Shown: one piece after another, positions 45,764 to 55,597 of the stretch | How positions within the stretch are numbered: the stretch's first letter is position 1 | How the letters are laid out: every line of letters begins with the position of its first letter | Made by a program: the position numbers and the translations under genes | From: DASVVT01 sp036386415 | Lineage (GTDB): Bacteria; Acidobacteriota; Blastocatellia; Pyrinomonadales; Pyrinomonadaceae | Reading direction: 5' to 3' | NCBI GenBank assembly: GCA_036386415.1 | Contig: DASVVT010000022.1 | Coordinates: forward strand, 62,001 to 126,000 | DNA: 64,000 nucleotides | The notes under the pieces: model-generated | Databases searched by the model: none | Seen by the model: only the letters and a program-made list of their open reading frames with translations | What the model was told of the DNA's origin: nothing

Positions 45764-45792
45764 TTGACACGGAAAAGAGCGACTGTTACAGT
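45764..45792 (+). promoter_or_regulatory. metK: Sigma-70-type promoter for metK
   Basis: TTGACA (45764-45769), 17-nt spacer, TACAGT (45787-45792), 56 nt before the start. Confidence 0.65.
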
Positions 45793-45848
45793 ACGCGGTC
45801 TTTTGTGTAAAGCTTGCCGAAATATAATATCGACAAAGGAGTGCGCGA

Positions 45849-47000
45849 TTGAGCACAGAAGGAAGTTACCTGTTCACCTCTGAATCTGTCACGGAGGGAC
45901 ATCCGGATAAGATTGCGGACCAGATCTCGGACGCAGTGCTTGACACCGTTCTGAGCGTGGATGAGATGGGCCGTGTGGCCTGCGAAACGCTCGTGACGAC
46001 GGGTCTGGTCGTCATAGCGGGAGAGATCACCACCAAGGCTCACATAGATTTTTCCGAAGTGGCACGTGAAACCATTCGTGAAATTGGTTATACAAGGGCC
46101 AAGTACGGCTTTGATTGCGACACTTGCAGCGTGCTGTCTGCTGTCGGGCGCCAGTCGCCGGACATAGCCATGGGCGTAGATACTGGCGGCGCTGGTGATC
46201 AGGGGCTCATGTTCGGATTCGCTTGCAACGAGACGCAGGAACTGATGCCGCTCCCCATACAACTGGCGCATAAGCTCTCCAGACGGCTCTCCGAGGCACG
46301 TAAGACGGGGGAGCTTCCCTACCTGCGCCCGGACGGTAAATCGCAGGTGACTGTCGAATACAGGGACGGCAGGCCGTACAGGGTGGATGCCGTGGTGATC
46401 TCCTCGCAGCACGACTCCGAGGTCTCCAACGAGCAACTGCGCACAGAGATTTTAGAGCGTGTCATACGCCAGACAGTCTCGCTGGAGCTTCTGGATGAGA
46501 AGACAAAGTTTCACATCAACCCGACTGGAAGATTTGTCACAGGGGGCCCACAGGGTGATGCTGGGCTGACCGGGCGCAAGATCATAGTGGACACATACGG
46601 TGGGTATGCTCCGCACGGTGGAGGCGCATTCTCCGGCAAAGATCCTACAAAGGTGGATCGTTCCGCGGCCTACATGGCGCGTTACGCGGCCAAGAACATA
46701 GTCGCAGCGGGGCTCGCGGATCGCTGCCTGGTGCAGTTGGCCTATGCCATAGGGGTTGCGGACCCGGTCTCTGTACTGGTCGAAACCAATGGGACTGGCC
46801 GTCTGAGCGAAGGAGCCCTGGCCTCACTGATACGTGAACACTTTCGTTTGACGCCGCGCGGAATCATAGATGACCTGCGCTTGCGCAGGCCAATCTACAA
46901 GCAGACGGCTGCCTACGGACACTTTGGGCGCGACGCAGAGAGTTTTACATGGGAGGCTACGGATAAGGCCGAAGCGCTGCGTTCTGCCGCAGGTATCTGA
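45849..47000 (+). CDS. metK: S-adenosylmethionine synthetase
   Basis: A 383-residue enzyme that makes SAM from methionine and ATP. TESVTEGHPDK-type opening (SESVTEGHPDKIADQISDAVLD near residues 10-31), GAGDQGLMFGFA near 114-125 and GGGAFSGKDPTKVDRSAAYMARY near 256-278 are the three MetK signatures. The start is TTG at 45849, with AAGGAG 7 nt upstream. It stands before ahcY, so the SAM cycle enzymes are adjacent. Confidence 0.97.
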   Translation: MSTEGSYLFTSESVTEGHPDKIADQISDAVLDTVLSVDEMGRVACETLVTTGLVVIAGEITTKAHIDFSEVARETIREIGYTRAKYGFDCDTCSVLSAVGRQSPDIAMGVDTGGAGDQGLMFGFACNETQELMPLPIQLAHKLSRRLSEARKTGELPYLRPDGKSQVTVEYRDGRPYRVDAVVISSQHDSEVSNEQLRTEILERVIRQTVSLELLDEKTKFHINPTGRFVTGGPQGDAGLTGRKIIVDTYGGYAPHGGGAFSGKDPTKVDRSAAYMARYAAKNIVAAGLADRCLVQLAYAIGVADPVSVLVETNGTGRLSEGALASLIREHFRLTPRGIIDDLRLRRPIYKQTAAYGHFGRDAESFTWEATDKAEALRSAAGI

Positions 47001-47091
47001 TGAAACAAAAGGAGACTGCAGAGCCCGCTGCCAGCCCTCTGTTCTAGCTCAAGTAATTTATTAACCTAATACTCTAAAAAGGAAGATCTAA

Positions 47092-48369
<1,278 letters not shown>

Positions 48370-48489
48370 AGGAAGTTCTCATCTGGCCGTAGAAAATGGC
48401 TGGGAATTTCCCGAACGCTGTGGCGTCATGCCCTTTTTGCCCGGAGAGGAGTTAAATCAACTGCTGTGGGAGGGGCACGGAGAGTCTTC

Positions 48490-48551
48490 AGATCGAAGCC
48501 GCTTTAAGCTTAAATTAAGCGCTTAATTTAAGCTTAAAGCGGCTTCGATCT
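48490..48551. repeat. Perfect 62-bp palindrome at the ahcY/recO junction
   Basis: Bases 48490-48520 are the exact reverse complement of 48521-48551, with no spacer. It spans the 3' end of recO including its TAA stop and could form a 31-bp hairpin in RNA of either strand, so it may serve as a bidirectional terminator between the convergent genes. Confidence 0.97.
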
Positions 48552-49295
48552 CTCCGCGTAAACCGCCAGTGCGCGCGGCTGGCGCTCCAGAATGCGCCCG
48601 ATCAAAGGCTGCGTCACCTGCGCCATCTCGCGCCACGTCTTGGCTAGCACGCGCGGCGCTCGCTCGGCATAAGCGTCTGGTGACAGGCTTTGCGTGGCTC
48701 GCAACTGCGCGTAGGCCTCGCTTGAGAGCGCCAGGCCTAGTCCCTCGCTGCACAGGCCGCAACGTAGCTTGCCTTCTGCATCCAGAGAGACAGGCTTCTC
48801 TTCCCCAGGTCTGCGGCCACACTCTGCGCAGTGGCGCAAGTCCGGCAAAAATCCAGCCAATCTTAGTATCCAAACCTCAAAGTAGCGCGCAATTGCCTCC
48901 GTTTCAGAGGGCCTGCAGGCAGCGGCTTCTATGCAGGCCTTAACCATCCTGAAGAGTTTTTCGTTGGGTTCGTGGGGCGGAGCAAACTCTATGACCAGTT
49001 CGCTCAGATAAGCCAGTACGGCCACCGTCTCCATATTCCCGGAGAGATTGAAATAGGAACGGACTATCTCTGCCTGCCGTAAAGACACCAGTTCGCGCCC
49101 TTCCTTCTCGTAATAGCTGAGCGCGATGATTGTGAAAGGCTCTAAGCCAGCCCCGAACCTGCTCTTCAAACGCCTCGCCCCGCGTGCCACTGCGCGAACC
49201 AATCCGGCGCTGCGCGTCAAGCAGACGGCGATCTTATCTGCTTCGGCTAAATTATATGTACGTAAGACGATAGCTTCGGTTTCAACGAGTGACAT
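48534..49295 (-). CDS. recO: DNA repair protein RecO
   Basis: A 253-residue RecFOR-pathway mediator. The N-terminal OB fold (ETEAIVLRTYNLAEADKIAVCLTR) and GARRLKSRFGAGLEPFT are family blocks. Zinc-site cysteines are in CAECG near residue 153 and CGLC near 176. The last codons and the stop lie inside the 62-bp palindrome, so the C-terminal ERSKPL is palindrome-encoded. recN, ssb and recO all occur in this part of the window. Confidence 0.94.
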   Translation of the reverse strand: MSLVETEAIVLRTYNLAEADKIAVCLTRSAGLVRAVARGARRLKSRFGAGLEPFTIIALSYYEKEGRELVSLRQAEIVRSYFNLSGNMETVAVLAYLSELVIEFAPPHEPNEKLFRMVKACIEAAACRPSETEAIARYFEVWILRLAGFLPDLRHCAECGRRPGEEKPVSLDAEGKLRCGLCSEGLGLALSSEAYAQLRATQSLSPDAYAERAPRVLAKTWREMAQVTQPLIGRILERQPRALAVYAERSKPL

Positions 49296-49460
49296 CTTGA
49301 TTCTGTCTCTAGGTTACTTGAGAGGGAGGGGTTTTCAAAAAGTGTTATCACAGGTTTTATGAGCCTATGCAATAGGCCCCAACTGACACGCATATTATTA
49401 GAGGCCTCTCGCTCGGATTGACTCCAACTCTCCCAGGCTGTTCTCTCTCTGTTAGCTGCT

Positions 49461-49490
49461 GGCCGGGTTTTGAATCATCAAATCCCGGCC
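49461..49490. terminator. Hairpin downstream of the small membrane gene
   Basis: A 13-bp stem with one mismatch (GGCCGGG... with ...CCCGGCC, loop ATCA) lies about 40 nt past the - strand stop at 49531. No T-run follows, so it is a candidate only. The rest of 49296-49530 holds no gene. Confidence 0.5.
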
Positions 49491-49530
49491 CGCTCTTATA
49501 TTCAATCGCATTCAGCTTCTGCCGACCCCC

Positions 49531-49701
49531 TTAACGTGGTAGAAAATAGAGCAACCAGGCGAGAGCCAGACCTATGCCCATAAACTCCGCAAAAACTTTT
49601 AGACCATAAAGCGTGCGGCCCCTATTGGTATCGCGTGCAACGAGACCAAAGACCAGCGAAACGAGCGCCGCAAACAGACTCATCACCAACAAGTGCGTCA
49701 A
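49531..49701 (-). CDS. Small two-helix membrane protein, 56 residues
   Basis: A TTG start at 49701 has GGAGG 5-10 nt upstream and overlaps the TGA stop of the upstream gene (TTGA), a sign of translational coupling. The product has a first hydrophobic helix (LLVMSLFAALVSLVFGLVA), a short basic loop (RDTNRGRTLYGLK) and a second helix (FMGIGLALAWLLYFLP). No family is recognised. Loop charge suggests it faces the cytoplasm. It probably works with the DUF6677-like protein that precedes it. Confidence 0.7.
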   Translation of the reverse strand: MTHLLVMSLFAALVSLVFGLVARDTNRGRTLYGLKVFAEFMGIGLALAWLLYFLPR

Positions 49702-50141
49702 GGCTTCCTCCCCGCGCGTATATCAAAAGCATCCAGCATAGACAGGTAGTTCAGCAACCCTGCGACTAAAAGGAACGTGTTGCCGTACTCAAAGGTGGCA
49801 CGTTTTGCCTGCTCGGCCGTATCCAGAAACCCTGTGTCTGTCAGCCAACACACAAGATAGATCAGCCCTGTACCTAGATTGGCGATGGTCGGCGGCACCT
49901 GTAGTAGAGCAGCCAGTCCCTGCTCGCGTCCGCCGAGTCCGAATAAATGGCCTCCCACAAGCATCCCAAAGATAAACATCGCCCAGACAGCTCCGCCCAG
50001 GAGCAGGCCAAGCATCCACTTCCCTTGCAAAAGGTGTCCGGCGCCAGGCACAATCCATCCGAGCAGGCCCATCAACCAGGCATCCGCAGGCGCGCGCATC
50101 TGATCCCTGGTCGTTCCACCTCTATTCTCTCTCGCAGCCAA
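49698..50141 (-). CDS. DUF6677-like multi-pass membrane protein
   Basis: A 147-residue protein with about four hydrophobic segments. WLMGLLGWIVPGAGHLLQGKWMLGLLLGG near residues 22-50 and the ending FEYGNTFLLVAGLLNYLSMLDAFDI resemble a conserved family of acidobacterial inner-membrane proteins that I associate with DUF6677. The function is not known. It is coupled to the 56-residue gene downstream and follows the VWA gene by 36 nt. Confidence 0.65.
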   Translation of the reverse strand: MAARENRGGTTRDQMRAPADAWLMGLLGWIVPGAGHLLQGKWMLGLLLGGAVWAMFIFGMLVGGHLFGLGGREQGLAALLQVPPTIANLGTGLIYLVCWLTDTGFLDTAEQAKRATFEYGNTFLLVAGLLNYLSMLDAFDIRAGRKP

Positions 50142-50177
50142 AATGTAAGATCTCCCTTCATTCTCTGACGTTGATCG

Positions 50178-51263
50178 TCAGGTGCGGCCAGTATAACCTT
50201 CTCTTGTCGCCACCTCATATCCGCCAGGCGTGACCAGCACACGTATGCGCCGCCATTCTCCAAAGGCTGCGCGTGGCGTGGGTTTATATGTGATAATGTA
50301 CTGCGTGCGCAATTCTTCCGCAATGGCCCTGTAAGCGGGTGCCAGTTCCTCCTTCTCTATGGGGAGAAAGATGCGCCCTCCAGTCTGCGTTGCGAGCCCG
50401 GTGAGCAATTGCTCCGCACCGTTGATCAGCGTCTTATATCGCGCGACGAGGCGTGGGTCGTAGCCGCCAGCCAACAGACGCTGCAGCCATCCGCCGCCTG
50501 TTTTTCTCTCGATCAGGGCGCGCAAAGAGGCCGTCAAACTCACCACGTAAACGCTCGCCTCTGCGCGCCGCACAGCATTGAGGGCTTCCGCGAAGCTCGC
50601 ATGCTTGCGCTCCGCCGTGTCTATCCCGTCAGTCAGCAGGATGATAATCCGCCGACCCTCTGCGCGGCTCAACTGCTCCTGTGCTGCCAGGTACAGTCCA
50701 TCATAGAAGGTGGTGCTCTCCCCCGGGTGATAGCGCCAGTCCAGGGCCTTCTCCAATCTTTCGATTTCCGTCGCAGAGGTCCAGTCCTGCAGCAGTTCGA
50801 CGCGGTCTGCAAACTGCATCACGCAGACGCTGTCCTCTTTCAGTAGCCCGCGCACGAAGCCCTTGGCCGCCTCGCGTATGAAGCGCATCTGGCTGAAGAC
50901 GCTGCCGGAGGCGTCCAGCAGAAGCACTATCTTGGCAGGGACGCGCCGACGGTTGAAACTCTTGATCTCCTGGCGCACGCCGTTGTCGTAGACCAGAAAA
51001 CGCTCCTGCCCCAACCCGCCCACAGGCGTACCCGTCCAGTCTCTGACGGAGACCGGCAACAGCACCTCTTCTGATCGCACACGCAATACATCGTCCGTCT
51101 CCTCAACAGGAGGCACTCCCCCTCGAGCCGTCTGCGGCGAGGCTCCGACGCCAGTCTTGCGTCCGCTCTGCCCGTAGACCTTCACCACAGACCACTGCGT
51201 GAACAGGATCAGCGCGATGCTCATACATATATGGATCATCCTGCCTGTGTGTCTTCTCTTCAT
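50178..51263 (-). CDS. VWFA-related acidobacterial domain protein
   Basis: A 361-residue exported protein. Residues 1-31 are a signal peptide (MIHICMSIALILFTQWSVVKVYGQ). A short beta-rich segment (LLPVSVRDWTGTPVGGLGQERFLVYDNGVRQEIKSF) precedes the von Willebrand A domain, with the metal-adhesion site DASGS near residue 116, then TTFYDGLYLA and LLTDGIDT. This whole arrangement is typical of the VWFA-related family (TIGR03436) found mostly in Acidobacteria. It probably binds protein or polymer at the cell surface. A 12-mer copy lies 27 nt before its start. Confidence 0.88.
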   Translation of the reverse strand: MKRRHTGRMIHICMSIALILFTQWSVVKVYGQSGRKTGVGASPQTARGGVPPVEETDDVLRVRSEEVLLPVSVRDWTGTPVGGLGQERFLVYDNGVRQEIKSFNRRRVPAKIVLLLDASGSVFSQMRFIREAAKGFVRGLLKEDSVCVMQFADRVELLQDWTSATEIERLEKALDWRYHPGESTTFYDGLYLAAQEQLSRAEGRRIIILLTDGIDTAERKHASFAEALNAVRRAEASVYVVSLTASLRALIERKTGGGWLQRLLAGGYDPRLVARYKTLINGAEQLLTGLATQTGGRIFLPIEKEELAPAYRAIAEELRTQYIITYKPTPRAAFGEWRRIRVLVTPGGYEVATREGYTGRT

Positions 51264-51289
51264 GTGTCTATCTGAAGTAAACGCGGAGT

Positions 51290-51301
51290 TGTTATCGGAC
51301 G
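51290..51301 (-). repeat. Dispersed 12-mer, copy 7 (one mismatch)
   Basis: The - strand reads CGTCCGATAACA, 11 of 12 bases. It is intergenic, upstream of the VWA gene and on its coding strand. Confidence 0.75.
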
Positions 51302-51387
51302 CGACTGTCCGGTGCCGTCTGGAATCGAGGTTTTAGTTGCTTGCAGACTACGCGAGAGTTGGCCGCTCCCAGTCTGGAGCCAGCCAT

Positions 51388-51972
51388 CTATAGTTTCTGA
51401 TAGTATCCGCCAAAGGCGCAGGGACGACACAGCGGCCGTCCGTCTGCCCCTGCCACCTCTCGCCCATCATTAGTCCCCTCCCCACACCTGGCGCAAATGA
51501 CGCGCGAGCGCGGGCTTCCCGGAGCATCCATCTCCCCGTAATTAACCCTCACACGCTCAACTTTGAACAACTCTTCGTCCGCAGCCTCCCTGTAAGCTAG
51601 AAGCTGTCGCTCCCTCTTAGACACGATCTGTGGGTAGCGCTCATCCGCCAGCGCTCTGGACTCTTCGAGCGCCACAATACGCACAGCCTCACCCGTCTGT
51701 GTGTTGAGGAAGGTCGCCGCGACCTTTCCATAATCCAGGTATTTCAGGCTCCTTTTCCCCAGCCGTGCCCCCGTCACAGCTCCCACAGCGTCCGCCATGC
51801 AACGGTCTATCTCCACCCACACGATCAGTTTTTTTCGATCCGCGCCGCGCGGATCAGACACCTCTATCAAACGGCACCCGAGAAGCGCCATACGCACACC
51901 CAGAAGTTGTCCGGCGCACAGGTGACCGTGCAGCCGCCCGCACTCCTCAAGTAATTGATCAACTGTTTCCAT
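51388..51972 (-). CDS. FmdE domain protein with C-terminal zinc ribbon
   Basis: A 194-residue protein. RLHGHLCAGQLLGVRMA near residues 13-29 is the FmdE signature with the conserved His and Cys. CMADAVGAVTGARLGKRSLKYLDYGKVAATF follows and is family-typical. The C-terminus has a four-cysteine ribbon (CARCGEG ... CRPCAFGGYY). FmdE proteins are linked to molybdopterin formylmethanofuran or formate enzymes in archaea, but bacterial versions are of unknown role and no partner gene is near. Confidence 0.85.
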   Translation of the reverse strand: METVDQLLEECGRLHGHLCAGQLLGVRMALLGCRLIEVSDPRGADRKKLIVWVEIDRCMADAVGAVTGARLGKRSLKYLDYGKVAATFLNTQTGEAVRIVALEESRALADERYPQIVSKRERQLLAYREAADEELFKVERVRVNYGEMDAPGSPRSRVICARCGEGTNDGREVAGADGRPLCRPCAFGGYYQKL

Positions 51973-52062
51973 GAGAGATCACTGCCAGTTCATCTCATAC
52001 TTGAAAGGTCGGCACGTCGACTTAAGTTCAGGCATAAGGTCAGACGAACGGCGCTAACCATA

Positions 52063-53688
52063 TCAATATAAAAGATAAGCCTCACGCACGCGCTTGAACT
52101 CCTCGAGCCCCTCCTGCCAGCTTGCGACGATGCTCTCCAGTGTGTCTCGGCGCTCAATCGCCTCCCGCAAACGGTTCGTGCCGGCGATCACGTCAAAAGG
52201 ATTTTTGTCATGCACGTACTCGTACGGCGGCTCCTTCCAGCGAAAATCCTCCCCGTAAAGGTCATAAGCAGCCTTGACCACACACACGCCAACTGCCACA
52301 GGCTCGAACTCCTGCCGCTTCAGGACGTGAATCTGTACGCCGCCGCAAGCCCTCCCGGCATGCTTCTGGAAAGTCGGCTGAAACCCGCAAGCGCGGAAAT
52401 GTACGCCCGGCAGGCCATATTTGGTCAGATGCGCCGCGTACGCTTCAGCCTCTATGTAGGGAGCGCCCACCAACTCGAAAGGCCGTGTCGTGCCACGCCC
52501 CTCCGAAAGCTGTGTCCCCTCCAGGTGCACTGTCCCCGGGAAAACGGTCGCCGTCTCAAGCGTAGGCATGTTCGGCGAAGGCATCACCCAGGGCGCGTCC
52601 GTCTCGTCCAACCAAAGCTCCCTGTCCCACCCCTCCATCAAAACGTTCTCCAGCTCACAATCGATCCCGAAATGCTCTCTGAACAGACGCGCCAGCTCGC
52701 ACACGGTCATCCCATGACGCGTAGGGATCGGAAACTGGCCGACAAAAGAGGCGTACTCAGGCTCCAGGACATTGCCCGCAACCATAGAGCCCGTGATCGG
52801 ATTGGGACGGTCACAGACGACCACCCTTTTTCCGTATCTGCCGGCCGCGCGCATGCAGTTGGCCAGCGTGTAGATGAAGGTGTAGATGCGGCATCCCACA
52901 TCCTGCATATCGAAGACCAGCACGTCTACGTCTTCCAGCATCTGCTCTGTAGGCTCGCGCGTCTCGCTGTAGAGTGAGTGGATTGGGAGCCCCGTCTTTC
53001 TGTCTACGGAGTGCGCAGTCTCTACCATATTATCCTGTACGTCACCGCGTATCCCGTGCTGCGGCCCGAAGAGCGCCGTCAGCTTTATCTCGCTGTGATC
53101 GTGGAAGAGATCCGCCGCATGGCGCAAATCGTGATCCACGGAGGACTGGTTGCAGATGAGGCCGACGCGCGCGCCTTTCAGCAGGTCCAGACGATACCTG
53201 AGCAGCTTTTCAAGCCCCAGCAACAGACGCGGCCCCGCGCCAGACTCTATGGCAGCGCCTGTCATCTGCGAGACTCTTTCTCTCACAGCGACCAATCGCA
53301 GGCCACGCTCATAGAGAATCTCAGCCGCCATCGAGCGCTCTTCTCTGAGGAGCCCCAGCAAGAGATGCTCCGTCCCTATGTGACGGTGCTGTAAACGATC
53401 TGACTCCTCATGCGCGTAGGCCAAGACGCGCTTGGTCTCCGGCGCCAGCGGCAACTCCACAGAGGTGCTGAATTTCTCTTGCAGCAGGGAGCGCCCCGCT
53501 ATCTCCCTGCGTATCTCCTCCAGAGAGACGCGCCCGCGCGGAAAGAACCTGTCGATCAGTATTCTGTCCTCACGTATCAAGCCCAGCAGTAGTTGTTCCG
53601 GGACGATCTCCTGCGTGCCGAATTGCGAGGCTTCATAACGCGCAAAGAAGATTGCGCGCCTGGCCTTCTCCGTATATCGCTCGAACAT
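52063..53688 (-). CDS. Clp N-domain fused to NamZ-type exo-beta-N-acetylmuramidase (DUF1343)
   Basis: A 541-residue fusion. Residues 1-145 are a double Clp N-repeat as in ClpC (MFERYTEKARRAIFFARYEASQ, then HIGTEHLLLGLLREE). From about residue 155 to the end is a DUF1343/NamZ domain: RVGLICNQSSVDH, FGPQHGIRGD, VFDMQDVGCRIYTFIYTL, CDRPNPITG, PSPNMPTLETATVFPG and EGTQLSEGRGTTRPFE. NamZ enzymes release terminal MurNAc from peptidoglycan fragments. The ATG at 53688 is preferred over 53739 because ClpC proteins begin at this residue. There is no signal peptide, so it would act in the cytoplasm, perhaps on imported muropeptides. The AAA+ domains of ClpC are absent. Confidence 0.9.
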   Translation of the reverse strand: MFERYTEKARRAIFFARYEASQFGTQEIVPEQLLLGLIREDRILIDRFFPRGRVSLEEIRREIAGRSLLQEKFSTSVELPLAPETKRVLAYAHEESDRLQHRHIGTEHLLLGLLREERSMAAEILYERGLRLVAVRERVSQMTGAAIESGAGPRLLLGLEKLLRYRLDLLKGARVGLICNQSSVDHDLRHAADLFHDHSEIKLTALFGPQHGIRGDVQDNMVETAHSVDRKTGLPIHSLYSETREPTEQMLEDVDVLVFDMQDVGCRIYTFIYTLANCMRAAGRYGKRVVVCDRPNPITGSMVAGNVLEPEYASFVGQFPIPTRHGMTVCELARLFREHFGIDCELENVLMEGWDRELWLDETDAPWVMPSPNMPTLETATVFPGTVHLEGTQLSEGRGTTRPFELVGAPYIEAEAYAAHLTKYGLPGVHFRACGFQPTFQKHAGRACGGVQIHVLKRQEFEPVAVGVCVVKAAYDLYGEDFRWKEPPYEYVHDKNPFDVIAGTNRLREAIERRDTLESIVASWQEGLEEFKRVREAYLLY

Positions 53689-53743
53689 TTTTGTTTTAAC
53701 TCTCCAGTCTTCTACCCTTTTTTCAGTTAATGCTTGCACACTT

Positions 53744-54523
53744 TCAGCCGCATAACACGGAGCCCCCGTTGACGTTCAACACCTCGCCAGTGATGTGCCG
53801 CGCCCAGTCTGTGCATAAAAAGATGATCGGATACGCAACGTCTTCCGCAGTGGCAATGCGCCCGAGCGGTATAGACTCTTCGATCTTTCGATAAGAGGCG
53901 GCGTCCGCGAAAACCTCCCTGTTCATCTCCGTCAATACCCATCCGGGCGCGACAGAGTTCACGTTGATGCCGTCAGCAGCCAGTTCCGTGGCGAGAGATT
54001 TCGTGAAAGAGATCTGCCCGCCCTTCGAGGCAGCGTAATTTGAGACCAAAGCCTCGCCGCGCTGCCCAGCCGTCGAGCTGACGATGACGATACGACCCCC
54101 TCCCTGTCGCTTCATCTGCCGCACGGCCTCACGACAGACCGTCCAGGTCCCCTTCAAATTGATCTCTATAATCCGATCCCAGAGCTCTTCGCTCATCTCT
54201 TCGACAGGCGCTCCCTCCCAGACCCCTGCATTACACACCAGTATGTCCAGTCTCCCGAAACGCTCCTTGGTCGCGGCGACCAGATGTCGTGCCTCCTCCA
54301 GTTGGGCCACGTCTGCGCGTATGATCAAGGCCTCTACGCCAAGCCCCTTTGCGGCCTGCGCGACCTCCTCCGCAGCCCTTTCGTTGCTACTATAATTGAC
54401 CACGACATGCGCACCCAGTCCCGCCAACCCCAGCACAGTCGCACGCCCTATCCCGCGCGACCCGCCCGTCACTAAGGCCACACGCCCGCTTAAATCCATC
54501 CCCTTCAAGCCCATCGCCACCAA
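53744..54523 (-). CDS. SDR family oxidoreductase, FabG-like
   Basis: A 259-residue classical short-chain dehydrogenase. TGGSRGIG near 19-26 binds NAD(P), CNAGV near 95 is the structural motif, and the catalytic set is Ser (SSTAGQ) with YAASK near 165. GWVLTEM and the ending HITGEVLNVNGGSVLCG are FabG-like. Reduction of a 3-oxoacyl or similar ketone is likely, with the substrate open. The frame begins at a TTG with GAGAGG 6 nt before it; the methionines at residues 4 and 9 are alternatives. Confidence 0.88.
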   Translation of the reverse strand: MVAMGLKGMDLSGRVALVTGGSRGIGRATVLGLAGLGAHVVVNYSSNERAAEEVAQAAKGLGVEALIIRADVAQLEEARHLVAATKERFGRLDILVCNAGVWEGAPVEEMSEELWDRIIEINLKGTWTVCREAVRQMKRQGGGRIVIVSSTAGQRGEALVSNYAASKGGQISFTKSLATELAADGINVNSVAPGWVLTEMNREVFADAASYRKIEESIPLGRIATAEDVAYPIIFLCTDWARHITGEVLNVNGGSVLCG

Positions 54524-54567
54524 CTCAGTCCTCTCATATCAGGATTTTCCCGCTCATCATGGAAGGC

Positions 54568-55362
54568 TCATCGCCCAGTCGTTATCGGACGCGGAGCGGT
54601 CTCGTCCGTCAGCCCCTTGATGTTCCGGCGTCCCTCTCTGGCATAATCACTCGCCGCTTCAACGAAGCGCGCGAATATCGCACGCGAAAGGCGGTCGCGC
54701 TCCCAGGCTATCTCCGGGTGCCACTGCACAGCCAGCGTGAAACGGTCTGCCCGTGTATCCTCCAGCGCCTCCACCAGGCCGTCAGCGCTCCAGGCCGTCG
54801 CCACCAGGTCTCTCCCCACCGTCTCAATCGCCTGGTGATGATGACTGTTCACAAGGGCTGCGTCAGCCTTCGCCAGCTCACTCAGCAGGCTTCCCTCCAG
54901 CAGACGTACGCGATGCGAGAGGCGGTCGCGCGGAACGCCCTGTTGATGCTTGATCGCTTCCGGCATCTGTGAGCGTATATCTTGAATCAGCTTCCCGCCC
55001 CGCACGACGTTCAGCATCTGCATCCCGAAACAGATCGCCAGAAGCGGTGTGCCGCGCTTTTCCACCTCCGCCAGCACGAGCGCGTCCACCTCGTCCTTAA
55101 GCGGATGGACGCTCCCCAGCCTCGGATGCGGTTCCGCGCCGTACCTTAAGGGATCGACATCCGAATCGCTTCCGGGCAGCAGCACCCCTTCAACCTCTTC
55201 CATCAACCCTTCTATATAATCCTCTCGCGGGATCAGGCTGATGTGCAAAGGTGTCGCGCCCATTGCTTCCACCGCCTCACTGTAATAGCGCGACAGGTAG
55301 AAACGATCAGTCTCCAACTCTATGCGCATGTTGATGCCTATGCGCGGTCGTCTCTCAAGCAT
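54568..55362 (-). CDS. Gamma-glutamyl-gamma-aminobutyrate hydrolase family protein (peptidase C26)
   Basis: A 264-residue class I glutamine amidotransferase-like hydrolase of the PuuD type. GVLLPGSDSDVDP near 59-71, the nucleophile in AICFGMQMLN near 110-119, VNSHHHQAI near 170 and AVQWHPE near 211 give the Cys-His-Glu triad. It may cleave gamma-glutamyl amides such as those in putrescine catabolism, but no puu genes are nearby. The C-terminal RPITTGR is encoded by a 12-mer copy. It is divergent from hslV, with a 235-nt shared region. Confidence 0.88.
   Translation of the reverse strand: MLERRPRIGINMRIELETDRFYLSRYYSEAVEAMGATPLHISLIPREDYIEGLMEEVEGVLLPGSDSDVDPLRYGAEPHPRLGSVHPLKDEVDALVLAEVEKRGTPLLAICFGMQMLNVVRGGKLIQDIRSQMPEAIKHQQGVPRDRLSHRVRLLEGSLLSELAKADAALVNSHHHQAIETVGRDLVATAWSADGLVEALEDTRADRFTLAVQWHPEIAWERDRLSRAIFARFVEAASDYAREGRRNIKGLTDETAPRPITTGR
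54580..54591 (-). repeat. Dispersed 12-mer CGTCCGATAACG, copy 8
   Basis: Exact copy on the - strand at the 3' end of the C26 hydrolase gene, read RPIT in frame as in copy 2. Confidence 0.85.
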
Positions 55363-55597
55363 GCTTCTCTCGCTTCCGAGGTGGCGTGTGGGGTCTCAAT
55401 CGGCTTTGACCGGATACACTACACCAGACATGCGCATCTCACGCTTGCGCCTTCAAGGCTCATCATAGCGCAAAACTTGTCGCCGCGCTTCATCCCTGCC
55501 ACACATCTCCCGAAAATCCGGCGTCCGCGACACCTCCTCTTTCTTGCGCCGCTTGACTTACCTTCGTGCCTCTTCCTATAGTGCTTCAGTTGCAAAT

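Larger units (their letters stand above)
45493..45848. other. 356-nt spacer upstream of metK
   Basis: It holds a 12-mer variant (45587) next to an AT-rich TAATATATATTA tract and the metK promoter (45764-45792). A SAM riboswitch core was looked for and not seen. No coding sequence was recognised. Confidence 0.6.

Noticed and set aside
45493..45848. SAM riboswitch upstream of metK
   Set aside because: None of the SAM-I, SAM-II or SAM-IV core sequences could be recognised; only a promoter is visible.
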